NCBI GenBank assembly: GCA_035649235.1
Contig: DASRJX010000078.1
Coordinates: forward strand, 1 to 9,241
Length of the DNA stretch: 9,241 bases
Source: DASRJX01 sp035649235
GTDB lineage: Bacteria; Acidobacteriota; Polarisedimenticolia; Gp22-AA2
Direction: 5' to 3'
The first letter of the stretch is position 1. The number at the start of each line of letters is the position of its first letter. The translations under genes were made by a program, and so were the position numbers. The notes under the pieces are model-generated. The model was not told the DNA's origin. It saw only the letters and a program-made list of their open reading frames with translations, and searched no databases. Of this stretch, positions 1 to 6,747 are shown piece by piece.

Positions 1-2314
1 TGCCGAGGGTCCCTTCGACGCTCAGGAGAGTCGTCGGGCTGGTGTAGACACCGGTCACGAGGTAGAGGAAGCCCGTCCCGAGCGGCGGGTTCAGCGAATC
101 GGAGAACTCCGGAGTCGCCAGCCCGCTCAGGAAGCAGGTCCCGTAGTTGGTGGCAGAGATGCCCGGGAGAGGGCCCCGGTAGACGTTCCACGAATCGATC
201 TGTGTGTGGCCCGAGAAGGAGAAGTCGCCGATCGCCGCCCCGGCCTGCAGATCCGTGACCATCGACGCCGCCTCGTAGGCCGCGTCCAGGGCCCGCAGCT
301 TGCCGGCGCCGAAGCGGTTGTTGGGGAGTGTTCCCGTGAAAAAATCGGCGCGCGCCGCACGCTGCAGCGCCGCGCGGGCCTGCGCTCCATCGAGGGCTGG
401 GTCGATCCCGAACAGGAGCGCTATCGCTCCCGCGACGTGCGGTGTCGCCATGCTGGTGCCGGCCTTGTCGGCGTGCACGGCGTCCCGCTCCGCGAACTGC
501 TGGTTGTACGACGCGAATCGGCTGCGCGAGGAGCCGACGTACTCGCCCGGGGCGGCGATGTCGGGCTTCGTGCGCCCGTCGCGCGTCGGCCCGGTGCTCG
601 AGAAAGCGCAGAGCGAACCGATGCCGGCGCTCGTGGGCGGAGCGAAGTTCACCTGCGCCGCGTTGATCCAGCTGCCCTTGCCGACGAACGCGCCGGCGGT
701 CACGGCATTCCGGCTCGTGCCCGGGATCGAGACCATCTTCCCGGCGGTGAAGGAAGTGAACTGGACGTACTCAACGTTGACGGCGCGCGGCGTGTCGGAC
801 GCGTTCCACAGGTCGAACGTTCCCCCGGTGGGACCGCCGATGCTGGTGGTGACGATCCGGACCGTCCAGGTGCCGGTCGCCGGGCTCGCCACCGGACTGC
901 AAGCGCCGCTGTCCCAGATCTGGACGAAGACCTCGTTGTCGCCGTTCTCGGGGTCGGGAGCGTTCGTGGCGTCGACGAGGACGGCCCCGGCCGTGGTGCA
1001 GACGAGACCGCTCGTGCCGCCGCGCGCGGCGCTGATCGTCTGGTTGAAGGGCGTCAGGATCTCCACGGTCGCCGCGTCCGCTCCCTTGTACCAGAGGTCG
1101 AGCCAGACGAAGTCGTTGTCGTTCCCGGAGTTGGGCGCCGCCGAACCCAGCGGGAAGCTGGTGGAGAACGTCTGACCCGTGGCCAGCGTCCCCTCCCAGT
1201 GGGAATGGCGCGTCGAGCGCCCTTCGTTGCCCGCGGCGATCGCCATCTGCGCTCCGGGCCGCCCCGGTCCGACCAGCGCGTCGATGGCCAGCTCGTCGGG
1301 ATTCGTGCCGTCGTGAGCGCCGGCGACGGGGTCGCCCAGGCTCATGTTCCCGACCCATGGCTTCCCGGCCGTCCGGGCGAACTGATCGACGAAGACGGTC
1401 GCGGCCGTCAGGTCGCACGCGTTGCAGAAGTTCCCGGCGCTGTCGAAGACCCTCACGATCAGCAGATCGGCCTTGGGCGCCATACCGGCGAAGGTCCCCA
1501 CCGGCACGCCGTTCCCGGTGTGCCGGCCGTTGCCGGCCGCGGTGCCGGCGACGTGCGTCCCGTGGCTGTGACCGTCGCTGGTATCGATCGGGATGCCGCT
1601 CGAATTCGCCAGGTCGATATCGGCCTGGCTGTAGAAGGATCCGAACGAGAAACCGGCCGGGGGCGGATGCGCCGGATCGCTCAGGGTCTGGTCCCAGATG
1701 CCGAGGATGCGCGTGCTGCCGTCGGTGTTGCGGAAATCGTCGTCCGACCAGTCGATGCCGGTATCGATGACCGCGACGATCACGCCCTCACCCGCGTCGC
1801 CGAAGACGATGTTCTCCGTCCGGGCGCCGGTGAAATTGTCGCCGGTGCTGACCTCGTTCGTGAGCCGGTACGACCGGGCCGCCTTGAGCCAGCGGACCTC
1901 CGGAATGGAGGCGAGTGCTTCCAGGGCGGACGAAGGCACGGCGAGCGAGGCGATCCCGCCGGCGCGCGCCCGCACCTCGACGCCGATCGACCGGAGCCGA
2001 TCTTCCAGGAGAGCGTTCGCGCCGGGCTCGTCGAGAAGACGCGCCTTGACGAAGAGGACGGGATCGTCGTGCAAGCCCTGGTCGCGGCGCACGCGCACGA
2101 AGGGCGGCAGCGTGCCGATCGCCTCGCGGGAGCGTGCCGGCAACCGATCCGCGATCAGTCCCGCGTGGCGCGCAACACCGTGCGCCACGCGGCGCAGGAA
2201 CGGATCGAGCTTGTTCTCGGCGGCGTCGTCCTTCGGAGCGGCTATGCCCCCTCCCGGGAGGGCCCCTGCCGTCAGGAGGAAAACAAAGAGGATAGGTAGC
2301 CCGCGGCCCGGCAT
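1..2314 (-). CDS. Secreted subtilisin-like serine protease (peptidase family S8), 3' end beyond the window
   Basis: This gene encodes an exported endopeptidase of the subtilase family; 771 codons are visible without a stop. The start is ATG at 2314: it is the only ATG, GTG or TTG in frame after an upstream in-frame stop at 2468-2470, though only a weak AGG lies before it. Residues 1-26 look like a Sec signal peptide (hydrophobic LPILFVFLLTAGAL, cleavage near IAA-P). Residues about 75-150 resemble an I9-type inhibitory propeptide. The catalytic set is complete: Asp184 in VIDTGID, His251 in SHGTHVAGT, Asn363 in AAGNEG and Ser621 in GTSMATPHVAG. Asn363 and Ser621 are 258 residues apart, against 66 in subtilisin, so about 150-190 residues are inserted (roughly 372-522), apparently beta-rich. 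Residues 297 and 300 form a CxxC. From about 687 a beta-type C-terminal module begins (WNVYRG, YGTC, GTGFLYLVTG) and continues past the edge. The substrate is unknown; the protein is probably extracellular or at the surface. Confidence 0.93.
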   Translation of the reverse strand, partial: MPGRGLPILFVFLLTAGALPGGGIAAPKDDAAENKLDPFLRRVAHGVARHAGLIADRLPARSREAIGTLPPFVRVRRDQGLHDDPVLFVKARLLDEPGANALLEDRLRSIGVEVRARAGGIASLAVPSSALEALASIPEVRWLKAARSYRLTNEVSTGDNFTGARTENIVFGDAGEGVIVAVIDTGIDWSDDDFRNTDGSTRILGIWDQTLSDPAHPPPAGFSFGSFYSQADIDLANSSGIPIDTSDGHSHGTHVAGTAAGNGRHTGNGVPVGTFAGMAPKADLLIVRVFDSAGNFCNACDLTAATVFVDQFARTAGKPWVGNMSLGDPVAGAHDGTNPDELAIDALVGPGRPGAQMAIAAGNEGRSTRHSHWEGTLATGQTFSTSFPLGSAAPNSGNDNDFVWLDLWYKGADAATVEILTPFNQTISAARGGTSGLVCTTAGAVLVDATNAPDPENGDNEVFVQIWDSGACSPVASPATGTWTVRIVTTSIGGPTGGTFDLWNASDTPRAVNVEYVQFTSFTAGKMVSIPGTSRNAVTAGAFVGKGSWINAAQVNFAPPTSAGIGSLCAFSSTGPTRDGRTKPDIAAPGEYVGSSRSRFASYNQQFAERDAVHADKAGTSMATPHVAGAIALLFGIDPALDGAQARAALQRAARADFFTGTLPNNRFGAGKLRALDAAYEAASMVTDLQAGAAIGDFSFSGHTQIDSWNVYRGPLPGISATNYGTCFLSGLATPEFSDSLNPPLGTGFLYLVTGVYTSPTTLLSVEGTLG

Positions 2315-2508
2315 GGCGCCTAATGGTACGGTGATGGTCGGATCGGGGCAACACCCCTTTCCAGGTTCCTGTTCTTGTCTCTTGCCACAGTATCTCGTGG
2401 GCCCGGATCTCCCCGTCCCAAGGAATTGAGGCGCTGGGAGCCGTCGGGGCTCGGCCTGTATCCCATTTCAAATCTTTGGGTTCCAGCAAGAAAAATTGCG
2501 GAAAGCCC
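2315..2508. other. Protease-side part of the divergent intergenic region
   Basis: These 194 bases lie between the protease start and the mraZ promoter. They must contain the protease promoter and 5' leader, but I could not find a convincing -35/-10 pair on the minus strand; GATACT- and GATACA-like hexamers occur without a good -35 at 16-18 bp. The protease reading frame stays open back to 2470 but has no start codon there. I see no RNA gene, repeat or coding potential of its own. Confidence 0.5.
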
Positions 2509-2537
2509 TTGACACCCGATAGGTCGCTCCATATAGT
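2509..2537 (+). promoter_or_regulatory. Sigma70-type promoter of the mraZ operon
   Basis: TTGACA at 2509-2514 is followed after exactly 17 bp by TATAGT at 2532-2537. This is a full consensus -35 and a five-of-six -10 with optimal spacing, in a locally AT-richer stretch of an otherwise very GC-rich window. It points toward mraZ and predicts a transcription start near 2544, leaving a leader of about 167 nt. It probably drives the whole cluster, because no later gap is large enough for an obvious second promoter. Confidence 0.8.
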
Positions 2538-2543
2538 TCGCCG

Positions 2544-2568
2544 GTGGAAGTGGGTGGAATTTTGTGGG
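2544..2568 (+). promoter_or_regulatory. Probable MraZ operator: three GTGG boxes at 10-bp spacing
   Basis: GTGG occurs at 2544-2547, 2554-2557 and 2564-2567, so the boxes are exactly one helical turn apart and on the same strand. The first two continue as GTGGAA and the third as GTGGGT. MraZ proteins are known to bind short direct repeats with this period (TGGGN separated by 5 bp in E. coli, AAAGTG-type repeats in mollicutes) just downstream of their own promoter. Here the boxes begin at the predicted transcription start, a typical place for repression. A further AAAGTGGAAC lies at 2602-2611. Binding is inferred from position, period and the adjacent mraZ gene. Confidence 0.7.
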
Positions 2569-2578
2569 TGATCCACCC
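2552..2578 (+). repeat. Inverted repeat in the mraZ leader, overlapping the operator
   Basis: GGGTGGA at 2552-2558 is perfectly complementary to TCCACCC at 2572-2578, giving a 7-bp stem with a 13-nt loop. Alternatively GGGTG at 2566-2570 can pair with CACCC at 2574-2578 around a 3-nt loop. The two pairings use the same 3' arm and exclude each other. The element lies at the extreme 5' end of the predicted transcript. It may stabilise the RNA, or it may only reflect the repeated GTGG boxes. Confidence 0.45.
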
Positions 2579-2710
2579 TACAGTCAACGCTCGATAGCTC
2601 CAAAGTGGAACGGGCTGGACGCCACGCCAGGCGGGCCATGAGTCCCGTTCCCCGCATCCGGAGGCGGGTGTACGCGCCGTTTTCGGGCTGTTGGACGCAG
2701 GGGGGGCTCG
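2579..2710 (+). other. Remainder of the mraZ 5' leader
   Basis: This stretch of the predicted untranslated leader holds an outlying GTGGAA box (2605-2610), a short hairpin of CCCGC 2651-2655 with GCGGG 2664-2668, and an imperfect direct repeat: 2611-2622 (CGGGCTGGACGC) recurs at 2684-2698 with three extra bases. AGGGGGG ending at 2706 is the mraZ ribosome binding site, four bases before its ATG. An ATG at 2638 opens a frame that runs through mraZ in the wrong register and is not a credible gene. Confidence 0.5.
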
Positions 2711-3151
2711 ATGCTGCGGGGGAACTGTCCGGCCAAGATCGACGCCAAGGGTCGGATCAAGGTCCCGAATTCCTTCCGCCGCTACATCGAGGAGAAGTAC
2801 GGGCGCGAGTTCTTCGTGACGTCGCTTTCGGGCGAGTTCGTACGCGTCTACCCCATGCCCGAATGGCTCGAAGTCGAGAAGAAGATCGCCGCGGCGCCCT
2901 CGATCGACCCCGCCATCACCCGGTTCACCAACATGGTCAACTACTACGGCCAGGCGGCCGCCATGGACGATCAGGGCCGTCTGCTCATCCACCCGGTCGT
3001 GCGTCACGCCAGCGGTCTCGACGGCCTGGTCGCCGTGCTCGGCCACCAGGTCTACATCGACATCTGGAGCAAGGAGAAGTTCGAGTCGCTTCTGAAGTCG
3101 CAGCCGATTACCGACGAGCATCGGGTGGTTCTCGCCCGACTCGGCCTCTAG
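2711..3151 (+). CDS. mraZ: Transcriptional regulator MraZ
   Basis: MraZ is the DNA-binding regulator that opens most dcw clusters; it forms ring-shaped oligomers and in studied bacteria represses its own operon. The 146-residue product is of normal family length. It has the two SpoVT-AbrB-like halves: the first with D11-AKGR-IKVP ending in a conserved Arg at 23, the second with D86-DQGR-LLIHP near residues 86-95 followed by an HASGLDG turn. The ATG at 2711 follows a G-rich Shine-Dalgarno sequence at 2699-2706. The gene lies 22 nt before rsmH and downstream of a strong promoter and 10-bp-phased GTGG boxes, which fits autoregulation. No residue expected from the family is visibly missing. Confidence 0.97.
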   Translation: MLRGNCPAKIDAKGRIKVPNSFRRYIEEKYGREFFVTSLSGEFVRVYPMPEWLEVEKKIAAAPSIDPAITRFTNMVNYYGQAAAMDDQGRLLIHPVVRHASGLDGLVAVLGHQVYIDIWSKEKFESLLKSQPITDEHRVVLARLGL

Positions 3152-3173
3152 GAGCCGTGTTGACGGGGAGTCG

Positions 3174-4154
3174 ATGGAGCAGGCCGCGCACCGTCCCGTC
3201 CTGGTGTCGGACGTCCTGGAGGCGCTCGCGTGCCGCCCCGGAGGCGTCTGGGTGGATGGCACGGTGGGCGCCGGCGGCCATGCGGAGGCGATCCTGCGCG
3301 CCACCGCGCCGGACGGCCGGCTGCTCGGCTTCGACCGCGACGACCAGGCGCTGGCGCTGGCTCGCCGGCGCCTTCTCCCCTTCGGCGAGCGCGCAGCACT
3401 GCGCCACGCCGATCACCGCGACCTGCCCTCGATCCTGGACGGGCTGGGCGTCCGGTCCGTGGACGGAATCCTTCTCGATCTCGGTCTCTCCTCGCTCCAG
3501 GTGGACGACCCGGAGCGCGGTTTCTCGTTCCGCAGGGATGGACCGCTCGACATGAGGATGGACAGGACGCAGCCGACGACCGCCGCCGATCTGGTCAACG
3601 GCCTGACCGAGCGGGAGCTGCGGGACCTGCTGGCTCGCTTTGGCGAGGAGCCGCAGGCCGCGCGCATCGCGAGGGGGATAGCAGCCGAGCGCGATCGGTC
3701 TCCCATCACGCGCACCGGCCGCCTGGCGGAGGTGATCGCCGCGGCCGCCGGAGGCCGGCGCTTCGAGGAGCGTCGCGGGCGCGCGGCCGCGCCGGGCGGC
3801 GCGACCCATCCTGCCACACGCTCCTTCCAGGCCCTGCGCATCGCGGTCAACGCCGAGATCGGCTACCTCGCGGCGCTGATCGAGGAGGCGGTGGCACGGC
3901 TGCGCGGAGGCGGCCGGCTGGCGATCATCTCCTTCCACTCGCTCGAGGATCGCACCGTCAAGCAGACCTTCCGGGCCCTCGCGCACCGCTGCATCTGCCC
4001 CCGCGGTCTGCCGCGCTGCGGGTGCGGGCGCCCCGATCTGGTGCGGCTCCCGGCCAGTGCTCTGGTGCGGCCCGACCCGGCCGAGGTGCGCGACAACCCC
4101 CGCGCGCGCAGCGCCCGGTTGCGCTCCGTGGAGCGGCTGGAGACGGCGGCATGA
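3174..4154 (+). CDS. rsmH: 16S rRNA (cytosine(1402)-N(4))-methyltransferase RsmH (MraW)
   Basis: RsmH transfers a methyl group from S-adenosylmethionine to N4 of C1402 in the decoding centre of 16S rRNA, in the cytoplasm. The 326-residue product is full length. Visible motifs in order: HRPVL (6-10); the SAM-binding DGTVGAGGH (28-36); GFDRD (52-56); the DLGLSSLQVDDPERGFSF signature (102-119) followed by GPLDMRMD; EEPQAARIARGI (158-169); HPATRSFQALRIAVNAE (212-228); SFHSLEDRTVK (253-263); and a C-terminal Cys-rich segment with CIC and CGC near 273-284, then RSARLR. An Arg/Ala/Gly-rich stretch before HPATR (about 190-211) looks longer than in the E. coli enzyme. The ATG is preceded by GGGGAG at 3165-3170. 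Its TGA overlaps an ATG in another register (ATGA, 4151-4154). Confidence 0.98.
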   Translation: MEQAAHRPVLVSDVLEALACRPGGVWVDGTVGAGGHAEAILRATAPDGRLLGFDRDDQALALARRRLLPFGERAALRHADHRDLPSILDGLGVRSVDGILLDLGLSSLQVDDPERGFSFRRDGPLDMRMDRTQPTTAADLVNGLTERELRDLLARFGEEPQAARIARGIAAERDRSPITRTGRLAEVIAAAAGGRRFEERRGRAAAPGGATHPATRSFQALRIAVNAEIGYLAALIEEAVARLRGGGRLAIISFHSLEDRTVKQTFRALAHRCICPRGLPRCGCGRPDLVRLPASALVRPDPAEVRDNPRARSARLRSVERLETAA

Positions 4155-4183
4155 GCGCAGAGCACAGCGGGAGCCCGTCGTGA
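4151..4183 (+). other. Possible 10-codon micro-ORF bridging rsmH and ftsL
   Basis: ATG at 4151 overlaps the rsmH stop by ATGA, and the frame reads MSAEHSGSPS before a TGA at 4181-4183, which overlaps the GTG start of ftsL (GTGA, 4180-4183). GGAG at 4139-4142 sits 8 nt before this ATG. The arrangement would let terminating ribosomes pass from rsmH to ftsL. The peptide is too short to judge and the layout may be chance, so this is offered as a possible coupling device, not a gene. Confidence 0.25.
4169..4173 (+). promoter_or_regulatory. Ribosome binding site that fixes the ftsL start
   Basis: GGGAG lies 6 nt before GTG 4180. The alternative in-frame ATG at 4228 is abutted directly by GGAGG with no spacer, so the GTG is the better start. 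Confidence 0.7.
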
Positions 4184-4602
4184 CGCGCCGCAGCGCCCCG
4201 GGAGCGGAAATCCAGCTCAACCGGAGGATGGTGCGCGAGAAGGACCGCGCCCGATCGCGCGAGCTCTGGAGGTTCCTGCTGTACGGAGCCGCCATCGTCG
4301 TCCCCCTGCTCGGCTACGTCTGGCAGCGGGTCGACTTCCTGCGCGTCTCCTACAGGCTCGAGAAGCTCGAGACCCAGAGGCGGCAGCTCTCGGAGCTGGA
4401 GCGGCAGCTGGCGCTCGAGCGCGCCACGCTCCTCGACACGGCGCGCATCGAGCGCAAGGCGCGCAAGGAGCTCGGACTGGTCGATCCTCCGGCCGCCGAC
4501 GTGCGCCGCGTGACGACGAGCGGCGGACGCGTCAGGACAGTCGACGGGCCGATCGAGGCCGGCATCGTGTCGGTCCCGAGTCTCGGAGGGAAGCGCCGGT
4601 GA
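4180..4602 (+). CDS. ftsL: Cell division protein FtsL
   Basis: FtsL is a small bitopic division protein that works with FtsB/DivIC and FtsQ to recruit and activate FtsW-FtsI at the septum. The 140-residue product has a basic cytoplasmic N-terminus (about 1-29), one membrane segment (FLLYGAAIVVPLLGYVW, about 32-48), a coiled coil with heptad Leu and charged residues (about 52-87), and the ARIERKARKELGLVDPP ending (88-104) typical of the FtsL/DivIC fold. Sequence similarity in this family is low, so topology, the ELGL motif and the position between rsmH and ftsI carry the call. A further tail of about 35 residues, rich in Val, Arg and Gly, follows. The start is GTG at 4180 with GGGAG six bases upstream. 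Its TGA overlaps the ftsI start codon by four bases. Confidence 0.87.
   Translation: MTRRSAPGAEIQLNRRMVREKDRARSRELWRFLLYGAAIVVPLLGYVWQRVDFLRVSYRLEKLETQRRQLSELERQLALERATLLDTARIERKARKELGLVDPPAADVRRVTTSGGRVRTVDGPIEAGIVSVPSLGGKRR
4585..4590 (+). promoter_or_regulatory. Ribosome binding site of ftsI, inside ftsL
   Basis: GGAGGG lies 8 nt before the GTG at 4599 and within the last codons of ftsL. It supports the GTGA overlap start over the later in-frame ATG (codon 41). Confidence 0.7.
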
Positions 4603-6728
4603 GCCGGTTGCGCGCCCGCTTCCAGCGCCTGCCGGGCCCCGCGGCCGGATCGGGGCGCGGGCCTGGAGTGGGCGGAGCGCGCTGGCGCCGGCTGTCCGCA
4701 CCCGCCCCGGCCGAGAGAATGCGCCGCACGCGCCTGGCGGCAATCATCGTCGGCATCATCGCCGGGCTGTCCGGACTGGCGGCCCGCTGCGTGCATCTCC
4801 AGGTGTTCCGGGCGCCGGCGCTCCTGGAGCTGGCGCGGGCCCAGCACGAGGGGGAGATCACGCTCGATCCCCTGCGCGGCCCGATCCTGGATCGCAACGG
4901 GCGGGAGCTGGCGCTGAGCCTCGCCGTCGACTCCGTGTTCGCCGATCCCTCGGAGGTCGGGGACGCCGGGGCGGCGGCGCGGCGGCTGGCTCCGATCCTG
5001 GGGATGAAACCCGCGGCACTCCGGGAGCGGCTCGCTTCGGACGGGCGCTTCGTGTGGCTGAAGCGCAAGATCGACCCCGATCTCAGGAAGCGCATCGAGG
5101 CCCTGGAGATCCCCGGCATCGCCTTCGTCCGGGAGAGCCGTCGCTTCTACCCGAAGCGCGACCTGGCGGCGCACGCTGTCGGCGCCTGCGGCGTCGACAA
5201 CCAGGGCCTGGCCGGAGTGGAGTTCGCCTTCAACGATCGCTTCACCGGCACGCCGGGACAGCTGCAGTTCGTGCGCGACGGCAAGGGGGACCGGGTCCTC
5301 GATCGCTCGCGCGTCGAGCCGATCCCCGGCCATGGAGTGATCCTGACGCTGGACGAGGCCATCCAGCACATCGCCGAGCGCGAGCTCGACGCGGCGATGC
5401 AGGAGACCGGCGCCAACGGCTCGGCCATCGTCGTCCTGCGGCCGCAGACCGGCGAGATCCTGGCGCTCGCGAGCCGTCCCGATTTCGATCCGAACCTCTA
5501 TCCCAAGGCTGGGGAGTCGGCGCGGCACAACCGGGCCGTCGGCGACTTCTACGAGCCGGGATCGACCTTCAAGGTGATCACCGCGGCGGCGGCGCTGGAC
5601 GCCGGCAAGGTGCGCCCGGCCGAGGTCATTTACTGCGAGAACGGCTCCTATTTCGTCGCGAAGCACCGCTACCACGAGGATCGTCTCCCGTTCGGCAACC
5701 TGACCTTCACGGAGGTGCTGGCGAAGTCGAGCAACATCGGCACCATCAAGGTCGCCCAGCGACTGCGCTCCTCCGACTTCCACGACGCGCTCCTGAGGTT
5801 CGGCTTCGGCAGCGAAAGCGCGCTCGAGCTGCCGGGAGAGAGCCCGGGCCTGCTGCGCGATCTCGACGACTGGTCGGGGTTGTCGCAGGCCTCGATCGCG
5901 ATGGGCCAGGAGATCGGCGTGACGCCGATCCAGCTCGCCGCCGCCATCGGGGCGGTGGCCAACGACGGGGTCTACGCGCCGCCGCACCTGATCGAGGCGT
6001 TCACGGACCCGGACGGAAGCCGGGTTGCGCCGGAGGAGGCCGGGGACGGCGGCGAGCGGCGCGCCGTGTCGGCGCAGGCGGCCAGGACGCTGCGCCGGAT
6101 GCTCGAGTCGGTCACCAGCGACGGAACCGGCACCGCGGCCAAGGTCCCCGGCTACTCGACCGGCGGCAAGACCGGCACCGCGCAGAAGATCGATCCGGCC
6201 ACGCGGCGGTATGCCCGCGGGCGCCACATCGCCTGGTTCGTGGGGTTCGTGCCCGCCGATCGGCCGGCCCTGGTCATCGTGGTCATGGTCGACGAGCCGA
6301 AGGGGCCGAAGTTCCACGGCGGCGACGTCGCCGCCCCGGTCTTCTCGCGCGTCGCCCAGCCCGTCCTGCAGTACCTCGGCGTGCCCGCCGATCGCGAGCC
6401 GGGCGTCGTCCTCGACGCGCCGCTGCGGGCCTCCGCTCCGAGGCGCGGCGGCGAGGCCGTGGCGGCGGTAAGGCGCCAGAGCGCGCGTCAGGGCGCGCCG
6501 ACCGCCAAGGTCGAAGCGGCGATCCTGGGAAGGTTGCCCGCCGGCGACGACGCATCCAGGACGATGCCGGACCTGACGGGCATGACCCTGCGGCAGGCGA
6601 CCGAGACGCTCGCCGCCCAGGGACTGAATTGCAGCAGCCAGCGCCGAGGGCCGCGCGTGACGGAGCAGCAGCCCGGCCCCGGCTCGCCGGTGCGCGCCGG
6701 CGACCGCTGCGCGCTGGTCTACGAATGA
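4599..6728 (+). CDS. ftsI: Septal peptidoglycan transpeptidase FtsI (class B PBP) with one C-terminal PASTA domain
   Basis: FtsI cross-links septal peptidoglycan in the periplasm as partner of FtsW. The 709-residue product has a 45-residue Arg/Gly/Pro-rich cytoplasmic tail, one membrane anchor (about 46-62), a PBP dimerisation/pedestal domain (about 85-245, with GPILDRNG and FYPKRDLAAHAVG) and a transpeptidase domain (about 265-595). The active site is intact: S322-TFK with nucleophile Ser322, S377-SN, and K524-TG within GGKTGTAQK. An Arg/Ala-rich linker leads to a single PASTA domain at 656-709 (MPDLTGMTLRQA, then a QQPGPGSPV turn). Single C-terminal PASTA domains occur in SpoVD-type and several non-proteobacterial FtsI proteins, but not in E. 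coli FtsI. The PASTA domain holds two cysteines, 678 and 704. The start is GTG 4599, overlapping the ftsL stop. The name SpoVD would reflect the same domain order, but position favours the division enzyme. Confidence 0.96.
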   Translation: MSRLRARFQRLPGPAAGSGRGPGVGGARWRRLSAPAPAERMRRTRLAAIIVGIIAGLSGLAARCVHLQVFRAPALLELARAQHEGEITLDPLRGPILDRNGRELALSLAVDSVFADPSEVGDAGAAARRLAPILGMKPAALRERLASDGRFVWLKRKIDPDLRKRIEALEIPGIAFVRESRRFYPKRDLAAHAVGACGVDNQGLAGVEFAFNDRFTGTPGQLQFVRDGKGDRVLDRSRVEPIPGHGVILTLDEAIQHIAERELDAAMQETGANGSAIVVLRPQTGEILALASRPDFDPNLYPKAGESARHNRAVGDFYEPGSTFKVITAAAALDAGKVRPAEVIYCENGSYFVAKHRYHEDRLPFGNLTFTEVLAKSSNIGTIKVAQRLRSSDFHDALLRFGFGSESALELPGESPGLLRDLDDWSGLSQASIAMGQEIGVTPIQLAAAIGAVANDGVYAPPHLIEAFTDPDGSRVAPEEAGDGGERRAVSAQAARTLRRMLESVTSDGTGTAAKVPGYSTGGKTGTAQKIDPATRRYARGRHIAWFVGFVPADRPALVIVVMVDEPKGPKFHGGDVAAPVFSRVAQPVLQYLGVPADREPGVVLDAPLRASAPRRGGEAVAAVRRQSARQGAPTAKVEAAILGRLPAGDDASRTMPDLTGMTLRQATETLAAQGLNCSSQRRGPRVTEQQPGPGSPVRAGDRCALVYE

Positions 6729-6747
6729 CGTCTCCGGCGCGGTTGTC

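Noticed and set aside
206..2299. Open frame of about 697 codons on the plus strand through the protease gene
   Set aside because: It is the codon-aligned antisense of the protease, open for the same compositional reason. The minus-strand product has complete catalytic motifs and a signal peptide.
1788..2657. Minus-strand frame crossing from the intergenic region into the protease 5' end
   Set aside because: It is out of register with the protease, and the product beyond the intergenic part is Arg-rich shadow sequence. The ATG at 2314 in the other register gives a signal peptide and S8 motifs.
2651..2668. CCCGC/GCGGG hairpin as a possible terminator or attenuator before mraZ
   Set aside because: The stem is only 5 bp, the loop is 8 nt, and no T-run follows, so it does not qualify as an intrinsic terminator.
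2605..3555. Plus-strand frame starting in the mraZ leader and running across mraZ into rsmH
   Set aside because: It overlaps two certain genes in a different register and shows only low-complexity Arg/Pro/Ser-rich sequence.
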